This document shows, in pieces, positions 35,355 to 44,472 of a DNA stretch of 64,000 nt. The notes under the pieces were generated by a model. It searched no databases. It saw nothing but the letters and a program-made list of their open reading frames with translations, and was not told the origin of the DNA. The translations under genes and the position numbers were made by a program. Source of the stretch: Duganella sp. BJB476 (lineage in GTDB: Bacteria > Pseudomonadota > Gammaproteobacteria > Burkholderiales > Burkholderiaceae_D); contig NZ_QVIO01000006.1 in NCBI RefSeq assembly GCF_003416895.1, forward strand, positions 248,001 through 312,000. Reading direction: 5' to 3'. Every line of letters starts with the position of its first letter. Positions within the stretch are counted from its first letter, which is position 1.

Positions 35355-36392
35355 TTATTTGTGGCTGGACGATCCGGCCCACAGATTGATGGCGCCTTCC
35401 TTGGCCAGTACATCGATGTCGGCCAACTCCTTGGCGCTGAAGGCCAGGTTTTGCAAGGCCGCCACGTTCTCGCGGATCTGCGCGCTGCTGCTGGCGCCGA
35501 TCAGCGTGGACGTGATGCGCGGATCGCGCAGCACCCAGGCCAGCGCCATCTGGGCCAGCGTCTGGCCGCGCGTTTTGGCGAGGGCGTTCAGGCCGCGCAC
35601 GCGTTCCAGGTTTTCATCGCTCAGGTGGGCCTTCTGCAGGGAGCCGCCGCCGGGGCGATTCACGCGTGAGTCTTCCGGAATGCCGTTCAGGTATTTGTCG
35701 CTCAGGATGCCCTGCGCCAGCGCGGTGAAGGTGATGCAGCCCATGCCCTGCGCGGCCAGCGTGTCGAGCAGGTCTTCCTCGATCCAGCGGTTCAGCATAT
35801 TGTAGGACGGCTGGTGGATCAGGCACGGCACCTTCCACTCGGCCAGCAGGTGCGCCGCCTCGGCGGTCTTCTCCGCCGAATACGACGACACGCCGACATA
35901 CAGCGCCTTGCCTTGCTGGACCGCATGCGCCAGCGCGCCCATGGTCTCTTCCAGCGGCGTGTCCGGGTCGAAGCGGTGCGAGTAGAAGATGTCGACGTAA
36001 TCGAGGCCCATCCGTTGCAGGCTTTGATCCAGGCTGGCCAGCACGTACTTGCGCGAACCGCCGCCCTGGCCGTATGGACCGGGCCACATGTCCCAGCCGG
36101 CCTTGGTGGAGATGATCAGCTCATCGCGGTAAGGCTTGAAGTCTTCCTTGTACAGGTGGCCGAAATTGGTTTCGGCGGAACCGTAGGGCGGGCCATAGTT
36201 GTTGGCCAGGTCGAAGTGCGTGATGCCCAGGTCGAAGGCGGTGCGCAGCATGTCGCGCTGCGAGGCGAGCGGATTGGAGTCGCCGAAGTTGTGCCATAGG
36301 CCGAGGGACATCAGCGGCAGTTTCAGTCCGCTGCGGCCGCAACTGCGGTATTGCATGGCGTCGTAGCGTTGCGGCGATGCGAGGTAGGTCAT
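35355..36392 (-). CDS. Aldo/keto reductase (YghZ / glyceraldehyde-3-phosphate reductase type)
   Basis: The 345-residue NADPH-dependent reductase has a TIM barrel with the AKR tetrad Asp (FDLANNYGPPYGSAE; Asp and Tyr), Lys (IISTKAGWDMWPGPYG) and His (VDIFYSHRFDPD), and the cofactor motif STLIGASSSAQIREN. The WPGPYG insert is typical of the YghZ/Kv-beta-like AKR14 group. ATG 36392 (CTGGAG upstream) is preferred to the 32 extra in-frame residues before it. Members detoxify methylglyoxal and related aldehydes. Confidence 0.92.
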   Translation of the reverse strand: MTYLASPQRYDAMQYRSCGRSGLKLPLMSLGLWHNFGDSNPLASQRDMLRTAFDLGITHFDLANNYGPPYGSAETNFGHLYKEDFKPYRDELIISTKAGWDMWPGPYGQGGGSRKYVLASLDQSLQRMGLDYVDIFYSHRFDPDTPLEETMGALAHAVQQGKALYVGVSSYSAEKTAEAAHLLAEWKVPCLIHQPSYNMLNRWIEEDLLDTLAAQGMGCITFTALAQGILSDKYLNGIPEDSRVNRPGGGSLQKAHLSDENLERVRGLNALAKTRGQTLAQMALAWVLRDPRITSTLIGASSSAQIRENVAALQNLAFSAKELADIDVLAKEGAINLWAGSSSHK

Positions 36393-36573
36393 GTTGTATA
36401 GGCTCCAGGGTGGAAGGGGGCGTCCGCGATTATAGGCATGGCGGCGAAATTTTGCCGTGCAATCCAGCCGTCGATTCTTGCAAACCATCGCCGCTGCTGG
36501 CGTTTCGTCGCATTCCGGCGGCTTGCCGGGCCAGGTTTGGGCATGCTGCCTTTTTTATATCGGATGCGGCGAG

Positions 36574-39057
36574 ATGTTCAGACTATCGTTTTCCATGATG
36601 CTGCGCGACTGGCGCGCGGGCGAGTTGCGGTTCTTGCTGGCGGCGTTGATGCTGTCGGTGGCGGCGCTGTCGTCGGTGAACTTCTTCACCGCGCGCATGG
36701 GCGCCGGCATCGCGCGCAACGCCAACCAGGTGCTGGCCGCCGACCTGGTACTCGCTTCCGACCAGCCCTTGCCGGCAGACGTGCGCGCCGAAGCGCAGCG
36801 GCGCGGCCTGCGCAGCGCGGACACGGTCGCCATGCTGAACATGGCCGTCGCCGGCCGGGACGAGCAGGGCGTGTCGATGCTGGTCGCTTTGAAGAGCGTC
36901 AGCGATGCCTATCCCTTGCGTGGCCACATGAAACTGCGCCGCGACGGCCAGCCGGATGCGGTGGCCACGGCCATCCCCGCGCCGGGCACCGTGTGGATTG
37001 ATGCGACACTGGTGGCGGCGCTGAACCTGCACAACGGCTCCGCGCTGCGCATAGGCGACCGCAGCCTGACGGTGGCAGGAGTGATTGCCTCGGAGCCCGA
37101 TGCCGCCGCATCCTTCGTGACGCTGGCGCCGCGCGCCATGATCTCCAGCGCCGACCTGATGTCCACCAATCTGCTGCAACAGCATGCCATCGCCACCTAC
37201 CGCCTGCTGCTGGCGGGCGAACCGGTGCAGGTGGCGGGCTTCGAACAATGGCTCAAGGCGCGCATCGCCGCCGCGCCCAAGCTGGGCATCGAAATCAGTT
37301 CGCTGGCCTCGATGGGCAAGGACAGCCAGTCCATGCAGGACCAGGTGCGGCAGTTCCTGTCGCTGGTCAGCCTGTTGTCCGCGCTGCTGGCCGGGATCGC
37401 GGTGGCGATGGCGGCAGGCCGCTTCATGCAGCGCCACCTGGACGCCTGCGCCGTGCTGCGCTGCCTGGGCCAGACGCAGGCGCAGCAGACGCGCATGTAT
37501 CTGCTGGAGTTCCTGATGCTGGGCGTGGCCGGCAGCGTGGCCGGTGTGCTGCTGGGATTCGGCTGCCACTTCGTGCTGTTGGAATGGCTGGGCAAGCTGG
37601 TCGACGCCGACCTGCCGCCACCCGGCTGGCAGCCGGCGCTGCAAGGGCTGGCGGCGGGGCTGGTGCTGCTGCTCGGCTTCGCGCTGCCGCCGCTGCTCCA
37701 GCTGCGCAATGTGTCGCAGGTGCGCCTGCTGCGCCGCGAGCAGGAAGCGCCGCAGGCGCGCACCGTCGTTGGCTATGCGCTGGGCGCCGCCGCCTTCACC
37801 GGCTTGCTGGTGTGGCAGACCGACGATGTCATGCTCGGCCTGATGGCGGCCGTCGGCTTCGCGCTGTGCGGAGGCTTGTTCGGCCTGGTGGCCTGGCTGG
37901 GCGTCGGTTCGCTGCAGCGCTTGCGCCGCCTGTTCAATCATCCCGCCTGGCGCTTCGCCATCACCGATATGCGCCGCCGCCCGGCCGCCAGCGTCACGCA
38001 GATCGTCGCACTGGCGCTGGGCCTGACCGCCTTGCTGCTGCTGACGGTGGTGCGCGGCGACCTGCTGGCGGCATGGCATCAGGCCACGCCGGACGGCGCG
38101 CCGAATCACTACGTCATCAACATCCAGCCGGACCAGCAGCAGGAGCTGGCGGCACGCCTGAAGAACTACGGCCAGCCGCAGATGCATGTGCTGAGCCGTG
38201 GACGGCTGATCGGCATCAACGGCAAGCCAGCCAAATCGGACGATCCGCGCGCGAAGGAATTGGTGGAACGCGAACTCGAAATCGAACAGGCCGACCAGCT
38301 GCGGGCGCCCAACACAGTCACCGCCGGCCGCTGGTACGACGGTGCGGCGGCGGAGGTGTCGGTGGACCGGGGCATCGCCGAAATCCTCGGCCTCAAACTG
38401 GGCGACAGCCTGACCTTCGACGTGGCCGGCGAAACGCTGGAGGTCAAGGCCACCAGCCTGCGCAAGATCGACTGGCGCGCGCACCAGGTGGGCGCCGCGT
38501 TCGAGGTGGCGCCCAAGTTCATGGCCGGCATGCCGATGACGTTGGCGACGACGGTGCATGTGCCGGCCGACGACCGGCGCTTCGCTTACCTGCTGGCGCG
38601 AGACTATCCGAATCTGAGCGTGTTCGATATCAGCGCCTTCATCCAGCGCATGCAGGATACGCTGGCGCAGGTCAGCGCGGCTGTGGAATTCCTGTTCGGG
38701 TTCACGCTGATATCGGGATTGCTGGTACTGTACGCTGCGATGGCGGGATCGCTGGATGCGCGCAAGCGCCAGGCGGCCCTGCTGCGCGCGCTGGGCGCGA
38801 CGCGCAGGCAGCTGTCGCAGGCCCAATTGATAGAACATCTGCTGACCGGCGCCCTGGCGGGCTTGCTGGCAGCTGGCGGCGCCACTGCCGCCAGCTGGGC
38901 GCTGGCGCGCTTCAGCTTTCACCTGGAATGGCAATGGTCGCCGCTGTTGTGGATAGCCGGCCTGGCCGCCGGTGCGCTGTGCGCGCTGTTGGGCGGCTGG
39001 GCGGGTCTGCGCGGCGTGTTGAACCAGCCGCCATTACTCAGTCTTCGGGAAACTTAG
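36574..39057 (+). CDS. ybbP: FtsX-type ABC transporter permease (YbbP-like)
   Basis: The 827-residue inner-membrane protein has an N-terminal helix (FLLAALMLSVAALSSVNFF), two periplasmic MacB/FtsX-type domains and two three-helix FtsX blocks (about residues 255-420 and 720-825: SLVSLLSALLAGIAVAMAAG, FLFGFTLISGLLVLYAAMAG). This is the duplicated layout of YbbP, which works with YbbA. ATG 36574 is chosen because the upstream extension is non-hydrophobic and unlike the family; its ribosome site is weak. It lies 8 nt before the ATPase gene. Confidence 0.9.
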   Translation: MFRLSFSMMLRDWRAGELRFLLAALMLSVAALSSVNFFTARMGAGIARNANQVLAADLVLASDQPLPADVRAEAQRRGLRSADTVAMLNMAVAGRDEQGVSMLVALKSVSDAYPLRGHMKLRRDGQPDAVATAIPAPGTVWIDATLVAALNLHNGSALRIGDRSLTVAGVIASEPDAAASFVTLAPRAMISSADLMSTNLLQQHAIATYRLLLAGEPVQVAGFEQWLKARIAAAPKLGIEISSLASMGKDSQSMQDQVRQFLSLVSLLSALLAGIAVAMAAGRFMQRHLDACAVLRCLGQTQAQQTRMYLLEFLMLGVAGSVAGVLLGFGCHFVLLEWLGKLVDADLPPPGWQPALQGLAAGLVLLLGFALPPLLQLRNVSQVRLLRREQEAPQARTVVGYALGAAAFTGLLVWQTDDVMLGLMAAVGFALCGGLFGLVAWLGVGSLQRLRRLFNHPAWRFAITDMRRRPAASVTQIVALALGLTALLLLTVVRGDLLAAWHQATPDGAPNHYVINIQPDQQQELAARLKNYGQPQMHVLSRGRLIGINGKPAKSDDPRAKELVERELEIEQADQLRAPNTVTAGRWYDGAAAEVSVDRGIAEILGLKLGDSLTFDVAGETLEVKATSLRKIDWRAHQVGAAFEVAPKFMAGMPMTLATTVHVPADDRRFAYLLARDYPNLSVFDISAFIQRMQDTLAQVSAAVEFLFGFTLISGLLVLYAAMAGSLDARKRQAALLRALGATRRQLSQAQLIEHLLTGALAGLLAAGGATAASWALARFSFHLEWQWSPLLWIAGLAAGALCALLGGWAGLRGVLNQPPLLSLRET

Positions 39058-39065
39058 GAGTATCA

Positions 39066-39767
39066 ATGACGAATATGAACCTCGCCGCCAGCCTGTTGCG
39101 GCCTGCGATTGCGGTAAAAAACCTGTGCAAGCGGGTGGCCGACGCCACCGGAGAACTGACCATCCTGTACGACATCGACCTGACGGTGCAAGCCGGCGAG
39201 ACGCTGGCCATCGTCGGCGCGTCCGGCTCCGGCAAGTCGACGCTGCTGGGCATACTGGCGGGGCTGGACCTGCCGAGCAGCGGCACGGTGGAGCTGGAGA
39301 ACACCGACATCTTCCAGCTCACCGAAGACGGCCGCGCCGTGTTCCGCCAGCAGAACGTGGGCTTCGTGTTCCAGTCGTTCCAGCTGCTGCCGCATTTGAC
39401 GGCGCTGGAAAACGTCATGCTGCCGCTGGAGCTGCGCGGCGAAGGGCAGGCCAGCGAGAAGGCGAAGGCGATGCTGGAGCGGGTGGGCTTGTCGGCCCGC
39501 CTGCGCCACTATCCGAAGTACATGTCCGGCGGCGAGCAGCAGCGGGTGGCGCTGGCGCGTGCCTTTGTCTGCGAGCCGCCGCTGTTGCTGGCCGACGAGC
39601 CGACCGGCGCGCTTGACGCGGCCACCGGCGCGGCGGTGATCGAGTTGATGTTCGCGCTCAATCGCGAACGCGGCTCGACGCTGGTGATGGTCACCCATGA
39701 TTTGTCGGTCGCCGCACGTTGCGGTAGAACCGTTACGATGACTGCGGGCCGCCTGGGCCACGCTTGA
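39066..39767 (+). CDS. ybbA: ABC transporter ATP-binding protein (YbbA/LolD-like)
   Basis: The 233-residue ATPase has Walker A GASGSGKST, Q-loop FQSFQLLPHL, signature MSGGEQQRVALARA, Walker B LLLADEPTGALD and switch His in MVTHD. It belongs to the MacB/LolD/YbbA group. TAGGAG precedes the ATG. With the upstream permease it should form a complete exporter or periplasmic mechanotransmitter that moves no solute through the membrane. Confidence 0.94.
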   Translation: MTNMNLAASLLRPAIAVKNLCKRVADATGELTILYDIDLTVQAGETLAIVGASGSGKSTLLGILAGLDLPSSGTVELENTDIFQLTEDGRAVFRQQNVGFVFQSFQLLPHLTALENVMLPLELRGEGQASEKAKAMLERVGLSARLRHYPKYMSGGEQQRVALARAFVCEPPLLLADEPTGALDAATGAAVIELMFALNRERGSTLVMVTHDLSVAARCGRTVTMTAGRLGHA

Positions 39768-39780
39768 GAAAGAGGATCGA

Positions 39781-40536
39781 ATGCGTTTGTCACACCTGAT
39801 GTTGATCCCGGTGCTGGCGCTGGCCGGCATTGCCGCCCACGCCGACGGCCTGGCCGATCTGAAGGCCGCGCTGGAGCGGCTGCAGGAACCGGTGCCGTTG
39901 AAGGCTACGCTGGATTCGAGCGTGTGGCGCCGCAACGGCGAAGGCAAGGACGCCGATGAAACCAGCGGTCAGGCGATCGTCGCCATCGAGGACGGCCAGC
40001 GCGGCATGCAGCTCAGTTACAGCCGCGAGATGCTGGCCAAGCTGGATGCCGAAGCAACGGCCGTCGCGCGCAACCCCAACGCCAAGACGCCGACGCTGAA
40101 CGCCGCCCGCGAATTCAGTCCGACCGACCTCCGGCCGATGATCTCGGCGGCCAGCAGCCTGTCGCACATGCTGGAGAAGACCAGCTTCCTGACCGAGAAG
40201 GCCGACGCCTATCAGGGCAAGCCGGCGCGCATGCTGACCTTCGCGCAGGGCATCGACGCGCTGAGCGACCGCGATCGCAAATACGTCAAGGAATTCGACG
40301 GCCGGCTGTATGTATGGATCGGCGCCGACGGCACGCCGCTGGCCAGCCGCATCACGCAGAATGTGTATGGCCGCGCCTTCATCGTCGTCACCTTTGAGGC
40401 GAAGAACGAAGAGTCCAGCGTCTACGCGCTGGCCGGCAACCGGCTGGTCGCCATCCGCAAGGAGAGCCGCAACACCGCCTCCGGCGCCGGCGAGAAGAGC
40501 GATTTCAAAACCGTCAAAACCCTGCAGCTACAATAA
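39781..40536 (+). CDS. Exported protein of unknown function, downstream of ybbPA
   Basis: The 251-residue protein has a signal peptide (MLIPVLALAGIAAHA). The mature part is hydrophilic (LADLKAALERLQEPVPLKAT at the start, VWIGADGTPLASRITQNVYG near the end) and looks like a two-layer beta protein similar in style to LolA/outer-membrane-associated carriers; that likeness is only general. It starts 13 nt after ybbA with an AAAGAGG site, so it is likely the periplasmic partner of the YbbA-YbbP system. Confidence 0.75.
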   Translation: MRLSHLMLIPVLALAGIAAHADGLADLKAALERLQEPVPLKATLDSSVWRRNGEGKDADETSGQAIVAIEDGQRGMQLSYSREMLAKLDAEATAVARNPNAKTPTLNAAREFSPTDLRPMISAASSLSHMLEKTSFLTEKADAYQGKPARMLTFAQGIDALSDRDRKYVKEFDGRLYVWIGADGTPLASRITQNVYGRAFIVVTFEAKNEESSVYALAGNRLVAIRKESRNTASGAGEKSDFKTVKTLQLQ

Positions 40537-40620
40537 AAAAACCGGGGTCAGGTCCCCCATTTGAGCATGAGCCCGGCTAGTACAACCGGGCTCATGCTCA
40601 AATGGGGGACCTGACCCCGG
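40535..40620. repeat. Perfect 35-bp-arm palindrome; terminator of sodB on the minus strand
   Basis: Positions 40542-40576 are the exact reverse complement of 40586-40620, with a 9-nt loop (CTAGTACAA). The outer part of each arm reads CCGGGGTCAGGTCCCCC. On the minus strand the hairpin is followed by seven T residues (40541-40535), which makes it an intrinsic terminator for sodB; on the plus strand there is no T run. The GGGGTCAGGTCC core is a type I associate with REP-like elements of Oxalobacteraceae, from memory. Confidence 0.9.
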
Positions 40621-40638
40621 GTTAGCGGCTTAGGTCGC

Positions 40639-41217
40639 TTAAGCGAAGTTCGCGGCTGCGAAGTCCCAGTTGGCCAGCTTGAAGAAGGTCTCTACATACT
40701 TAGGACGCACGTTGCGGTAGTCGATGTAGTAGGCGTGTTCCCACAGGTCGCAGGTCAGCAGCGCTTTGGCGTCGGTGGTCAGCGGGGTGGCGGCGTTGGA
40801 GGTGTTGACGATGTCCAGCGAACCGTCGGCCTTTTTCACCAGCCAGGTCCAGCTCGAACCGAAGTTGCCTACGCACGACTTGGTGAACTCTTCCTTGAAC
40901 TTGTCGAACGAACCCCACTTGGCGTTGATCGCGTCGGCCAGCGCGCCCGATGGTGCGCCTTTGCCGTTCGGGGTCAGGCCGTTCCAGTAGAAGGTGTGGT
41001 TCCATACCTGGGCGGAGTTGTTGAAGATGCCGCCGGACGATTTCTTGACGATTTCTTCCAGGGACAGGTTTTCGAACTCGGTACCCTTGATCAGGTTGTT
41101 CAGGTTGGTCACATAGGTTTGATGATGCTTACCGTAGTGGTATTCCAGCGTTTCTTGCGAGATGTGCGGCGCCAGGGCGTCGATTGCATATGGCAGTGGT
41201 GGCAGGGTATGTTCCAT
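40639..41217 (-). CDS. sodB: Iron superoxide dismutase
   Basis: The 192-residue enzyme has the metal ligands His27 ([11 protein letters not shown]), His about 74 (WNHTFYW), Asp and His in [13 protein letters not shown]. The Gln70-type residue in [11 protein letters not shown] and the AGN-less [10 protein letters not shown] support the iron type. It removes superoxide in the cytoplasm. AGGAAG lies 8 nt before ATG 41217; an in-frame upstream extension is ignored. Confidence 0.95.
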   Translation of the reverse strand: MEHTLPPLPYAIDALAPHISQETLEYHYGKHHQTYVTNLNNLIKGTEFENLSLEEIVKKSSGGIFNNSAQVWNHTFYWNGLTPNGKGAPSGALADAINAKWGSFDKFKEEFTKSCVGNFGSSWTWLVKKADGSLDIVNTSNAATPLTTDAKALLTCDLWEHAYYIDYRNVRPKYVETFFKLANWDFAAANFA

Positions 41218-41343
41218 TGTTCTTCCTTTTGTTGGTTTGACGATGTGAAAAAGATCGAGGGTGATTTTTGCCGAAACGTCCGTCATTGTAAAGCGGTTGG
41301 GGCTTCGGTGCAGAAAAGACCAGTTTTCCGTGTGGCTACTCGG

Positions 41344-42363
41344 TCAGCGCACGCGCCGCGTGGTTTCGCGCACGATCAGCTCCAGCGGCGGCACTTCGCC
41401 CCGTGCTTCCTCGCCGTTGATGATGCGCAGCAGCGCCTGGGTGGCGATGCGGCCGATGTCATACAAGGGCTGGCGTATAGTCGTTAGAGGCGGCGTGGTA
41501 TATGAGGAACCGGGCAAATCGTCGAAGCCGACCAGCGAGATGTCGTCCGGCACGCGGATGCCCTTGCGGTACAGCGCCAGCCGCGCGCCGTACGCGCTCA
41601 GGTCGTTGGCCGCGAAGACGGCGGTGAATTGCTGGTGCGTGTCGAACAGGCGGTTCATGGCCAGCATGCCGCTGGACTCGTGGTAATTGCCCTCGACGAT
41701 CAGGTTGGCGTCCAGCTCGATGTTGGCCTCGCTCAGCGCGCGGGTGTAGCCGGCCAGGCGCTCGGCGGCGTCGATGTTGTTGGCCGGGCCGGAGATGAAG
41801 GCGATCTTGCGGTGGCCCAGCTCGATCAGGTGGTGGACCGCCAGGTAGGCGCCCGATTCGTTGTCCAGCTTGAAGCCCAGGGCGCTGCGGGTTTGCAGCG
41901 CGCGGCCGGTGGAGACGATGGGGCGCTGGCTGGAAAAGCCCAGCACGGCCTGGTCCGACATGCGGCCCGACAGCAGGATGATGCCGTCGACCTTGCGCGC
42001 CAGCAGCAGGCGCATGCGGTCCGCCTCCTCTTCCGCGTTCCAGTGGCCGCTGACGATCACCGAGGCGTAGCCGGTGCCCTTCAAGCCGTCGTCGACGCCG
42101 CGCAGCGTTTCGTCGAAGAAGGGGGAGGAGATGTCCTGCACCACGATGCCGATGGTCATCGAGCGGCCTTTTTTCAGGCCCTGCGCCATCTGGTTGGGCG
42201 CGAACTTCATCTTGTCGATGGCGGCCAGCACGGCCAGGCGCTTGTCGTCCGACACCTTGGCGGTGCCGTTGAGGATGCGCGACACGGTACTGGGCGACAC
42301 TCCCGCCTGGCGTGCAACATCCATCAGGGTCGATGGGCCGGAGGAGTGGGGGGTGTCTGCCAA
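41344..42363 (-). CDS. LacI-family transcriptional repressor of the glucan locus
   Basis: The 339-residue repressor has the HTH TLMDVARQAGVSPSTVSRIL followed by the hinge and a periplasmic-binding-protein-like effector domain (IGIVVQDISSPFFDETLRGV, AVFAANDLSAYGARLALYRKG, LVGFDDLPGSSYTTPPLTTI). TTG 42363 with AGGA 7 nt before it is the likely start; an ATG at 42411 would put a putative operator inside the gene. Divergent from glucokinase, with operator-like palindromes on both sides. Candidate ligand is glucose or a beta-glucan breakdown product. Confidence 0.88.
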   Translation of the reverse strand: MADTPHSSGPSTLMDVARQAGVSPSTVSRILNGTAKVSDDKRLAVLAAIDKMKFAPNQMAQGLKKGRSMTIGIVVQDISSPFFDETLRGVDDGLKGTGYASVIVSGHWNAEEEADRMRLLLARKVDGIILLSGRMSDQAVLGFSSQRPIVSTGRALQTRSALGFKLDNESGAYLAVHHLIELGHRKIAFISGPANNIDAAERLAGYTRALSEANIELDANLIVEGNYHESSGMLAMNRLFDTHQQFTAVFAANDLSAYGARLALYRKGIRVPDDISLVGFDDLPGSSYTTPPLTTIRQPLYDIGRIATQALLRIINGEEARGEVPPLELIVRETTRRVR

Positions 42364-42382
42364 GGCGAGTCCTATTCTTATC

Positions 42383-42396
42383 TGAAAACCTTTTCG
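42383..42396 (-). promoter_or_regulatory. Imperfect LacI-type operator at the repressor's own promoter
   Basis: TGAAAACCTTTTCG differs at two positions from the perfect palindrome TGAAAACGTTTTCA found in front of glk. It is 20 nt upstream of the likely TTG start and suggests autoregulation. Confidence 0.55.
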
Positions 42397-42493
42397 CCGG
42401 AAGATTACCATACATTTTGCGGCTTTCCGCCAAATCCGCCCCTGATCCCGCATTGACTTTCATCGGGATACGTTATTTAATGAAAACAGTGCT

Positions 42494-42527
42494 TGAAAAC
42501 GTTTTCATAAGCGACGTGACATATAAT
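42494..42527 (+). promoter_or_regulatory. glk promoter with perfect LacI-type operator
   Basis: TGAAAACGTTTTCA (42494-42507) is a 14-bp perfect palindrome with the central CG of LacI-family sites. It lies just upstream of a -10 hexamer TATAAT (42522-42527) and would cover the -35 region. Confidence 0.75.
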
Positions 42528-42557
42528 CAAGCCGCCGGTAATAACAAGGAAGAGACC

Positions 42558-43550
42558 ATGAAACGCGAATCTTTTTCGCACCTCGCACACGGCCCGCGCC
42601 TGCTGGCCGACATCGGCGGCACCAGCGCCAGCTTCGGCCTGGAGACTGCCCCCAACCGCATCGAGGCGATCTGGGTGACCGATTGCGCGGCCTATCCGAC
42701 CCTGGGCGCGGCGCTGGTGGCCTACCTGTCGCAGACGGCCACGGTGGCGGCGGGCGGCTACCAGGCGCGCTTCGCCGGCATCGCCATCGCCAATCCCATC
42801 GACGGTGATTGGGTGACCATGACCAACCACCACTGGTCGTTCTCGATCGAGGCGGTGTGTTCGCAATTCAGTTTGAAATCGCTGGTGGTGGTGAACGACT
42901 TCACCGCGCTGGCCAGCGCCTTGCCTTACCTGGCGCCGGATCACAAGCGCCAGATCGGCGGCGGCGTGGCGCGCAGCGGCGCCGCCATCGGCCTGGTGGG
43001 CGCGGATGCGGGGCTGGGCGTGTCCGGCTTGGTGCCTGCCGGCGACCGCTGGATCGCCATCGACAGCGAGGGAGGGCACAGCACCTTCGCGCCGATGAAC
43101 GAACGCGAGATCGACATCCTGCGCTATGCGCGCCGCCATCACGAGCATGTGTCGAGCGAGCGGCTGGTGTCGGGCATCGGCATCGCGCTGGTGTACCGCG
43201 CGCTGGCCGAGCGCGCCCGCGTCGAGCCGCAGAACCTGAACACCGCGCAGATCATGGAGCGCGGCCTGCATCGCCTGTGCCCCGTGTGCGAGGAGACGCT
43301 GGACGCCTTCTGCGACATGCTGGGCACCGTGGCCGGCAACGTCGCGCTGACCCTGGGCGCCAAGGGCGGCATCTACATCGGCGGCCGCATCGTGCCGCAG
43401 ATGAGCGAGTTCTTCGAGCGCTCGGGATTCCGCGCGCGCTTCGAACAGAAGGGCCGCTTCTCGGACTATCTGTCGCACATCCCCACCTTCGTCATCACCG
43501 AACAATATCCCACGCTGATCGGCATGTCGGCCATGCTGTCGGCCGGCTGA
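42558..43550 (+). CDS. glk: Glucokinase-like ROK/hexokinase-fold protein
   Basis: The 330-residue protein is of the bacterial Glk type. It keeps the catalytic Asp (VVNDFTALA), the sugar-binding SEGGHSTFAP and the adenosine motif GTVAGNVALTLGAKGGIYIGG. Two phosphate-binding loops deviate: GGTNAR is GGTSAS, and GPGTGLG is GADAGLG. Activity is therefore likely but not certain. AAGGAAGAG precedes ATG 42558. It would phosphorylate glucose released by the GH12/GH3 enzymes encoded nearby and is convergent with the AraC regulator (no gap). Confidence 0.85.
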   Translation: MKRESFSHLAHGPRLLADIGGTSASFGLETAPNRIEAIWVTDCAAYPTLGAALVAYLSQTATVAAGGYQARFAGIAIANPIDGDWVTMTNHHWSFSIEAVCSQFSLKSLVVVNDFTALASALPYLAPDHKRQIGGGVARSGAAIGLVGADAGLGVSGLVPAGDRWIAIDSEGGHSTFAPMNEREIDILRYARRHHEHVSSERLVSGIGIALVYRALAERARVEPQNLNTAQIMERGLHRLCPVCEETLDAFCDMLGTVAGNVALTLGAKGGIYIGGRIVPQMSEFFERSGFRARFEQKGRFSDYLSHIPTFVITEQYPTLIGMSAMLSAG

Positions 43551-44417
43551 TCACAAATCCATCTGCGGCTCCAGCGGCAGGCATAGCTCGCAATCCTGCG
43601 CCTCCACGCAGGCGTCGAGCCGATCCGCTTCGTAACGTTCAAAGCAGGGACGGGCTGCGGCCTTGTAGCGGCCATACAGCACGCCGTCGCGCAGCAGCCG
43701 GTGCCAGGCGTCCTTGCTCAACACACGCGGACCGATGAAGCGCAGCACCGCATGCGCGCCGCCGGCGATGGTCTTGATCGGCATGCCGGCCGGCGCCACA
43801 AATCCTTCGGGCACTTCCACGCAAACGTCGTAGCGGCACTTTTCCGGCGCCGTGATATCGGGATCGTCCAGCCCCATGCCGAAGCGCGGCGACGGCGGCA
43901 GCGCATGCTGGCGGCACCAGCTGTCGAGCTGCGACCATTGCGCCGCGCTGTCCACATCGTAGGGGCCGAAGTGGCGCGTGTAGGCCACGCGCGCGGTCGG
44001 CAGGCGGACGATGCGCACCGGCCCGCTCTGGCCGGCGACCGGACCCTGGCTGCTGGCGGCGGCCATGTCGCGCCGCTGGTCGCGCCAGCGCGACGGCGAC
44101 AGGCCGAAGTACTGGCGGAACGCGCGGGCGAAGCCGTCGGCGGTGTCGAAGCCGCAATTCTGCGCGACGGCGGCGATCGAATCGGACGAATACAGCAGCT
44201 GCGAGGCCCCGGTCTCCAGCCGGCGTCGGCGCACGTAGGCATGCGGCGCCTCGGCGCTCCACTGCTGGAAGCTGCGCAGGAAATGGTAGCGCGACAAATG
44301 GGCCCGCGCGGCCAGGCAGTCGAGATTGAGGTTCTGGCCCAGATGCCCATCGATGTAGTCCAGGACCTGGTTCAGCCGGTATTCCAGCGGCCGGGATGTG
44401 GGGGAGGGCATGTGCAT
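43551..44417 (-). CDS. AraC-family regulator with GyrI-like effector domain
   Basis: The 288-residue protein has two N-terminal HTHs (residues about 10-110: LDYIDGHLGQNLNLDCLAAR, AHLSRYHFLRSFQQWSAEAP, SIAAVAQNCGFDTADGFARA) and a C-terminal GyrI/BmrR-type effector-binding domain (about 125-288: VRIVRLPTARVAYTRHFGPY). This is the Rob/SoxS-like arrangement that senses small hydrophobic or sugar-like ligands. GGACGGAA lies upstream of ATG 44417. It is divergent from the GH12 gene, so it may control the locus. Confidence 0.9.
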   Translation of the reverse strand: MHMPSPTSRPLEYRLNQVLDYIDGHLGQNLNLDCLAARAHLSRYHFLRSFQQWSAEAPHAYVRRRRLETGASQLLYSSDSIAAVAQNCGFDTADGFARAFRQYFGLSPSRWRDQRRDMAAASSQGPVAGQSGPVRIVRLPTARVAYTRHFGPYDVDSAAQWSQLDSWCRQHALPPSPRFGMGLDDPDITAPEKCRYDVCVEVPEGFVAPAGMPIKTIAGGAHAVLRFIGPRVLSKDAWHRLLRDGVLYGRYKAAARPCFERYEADRLDACVEAQDCELCLPLEPQMDL

Positions 44418-44459
44418 AAACTTGTTCCGTCCTACAGATTGGTAAAATGTAAAGATGAG

Positions 44460-44472
44460 TGAAACGTTTCCA
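44460..44472 (+). promoter_or_regulatory. Palindromic operator candidate between araC-type and GH12 genes
   Basis: TGAAACGTTTCCA contains the perfect 10-bp palindrome GAAACGTTTC (44461-44470), a shorter relative of the glk operator TGAAAACGTTTTCA. The LacI repressor or a paralogue could bind it. Confidence 0.45.

Noticed and set aside
36583-38934. A 783-residue minus-strand frame opposite ybbP
   Set aside because: Same shadow effect; no motif or ribosome site.
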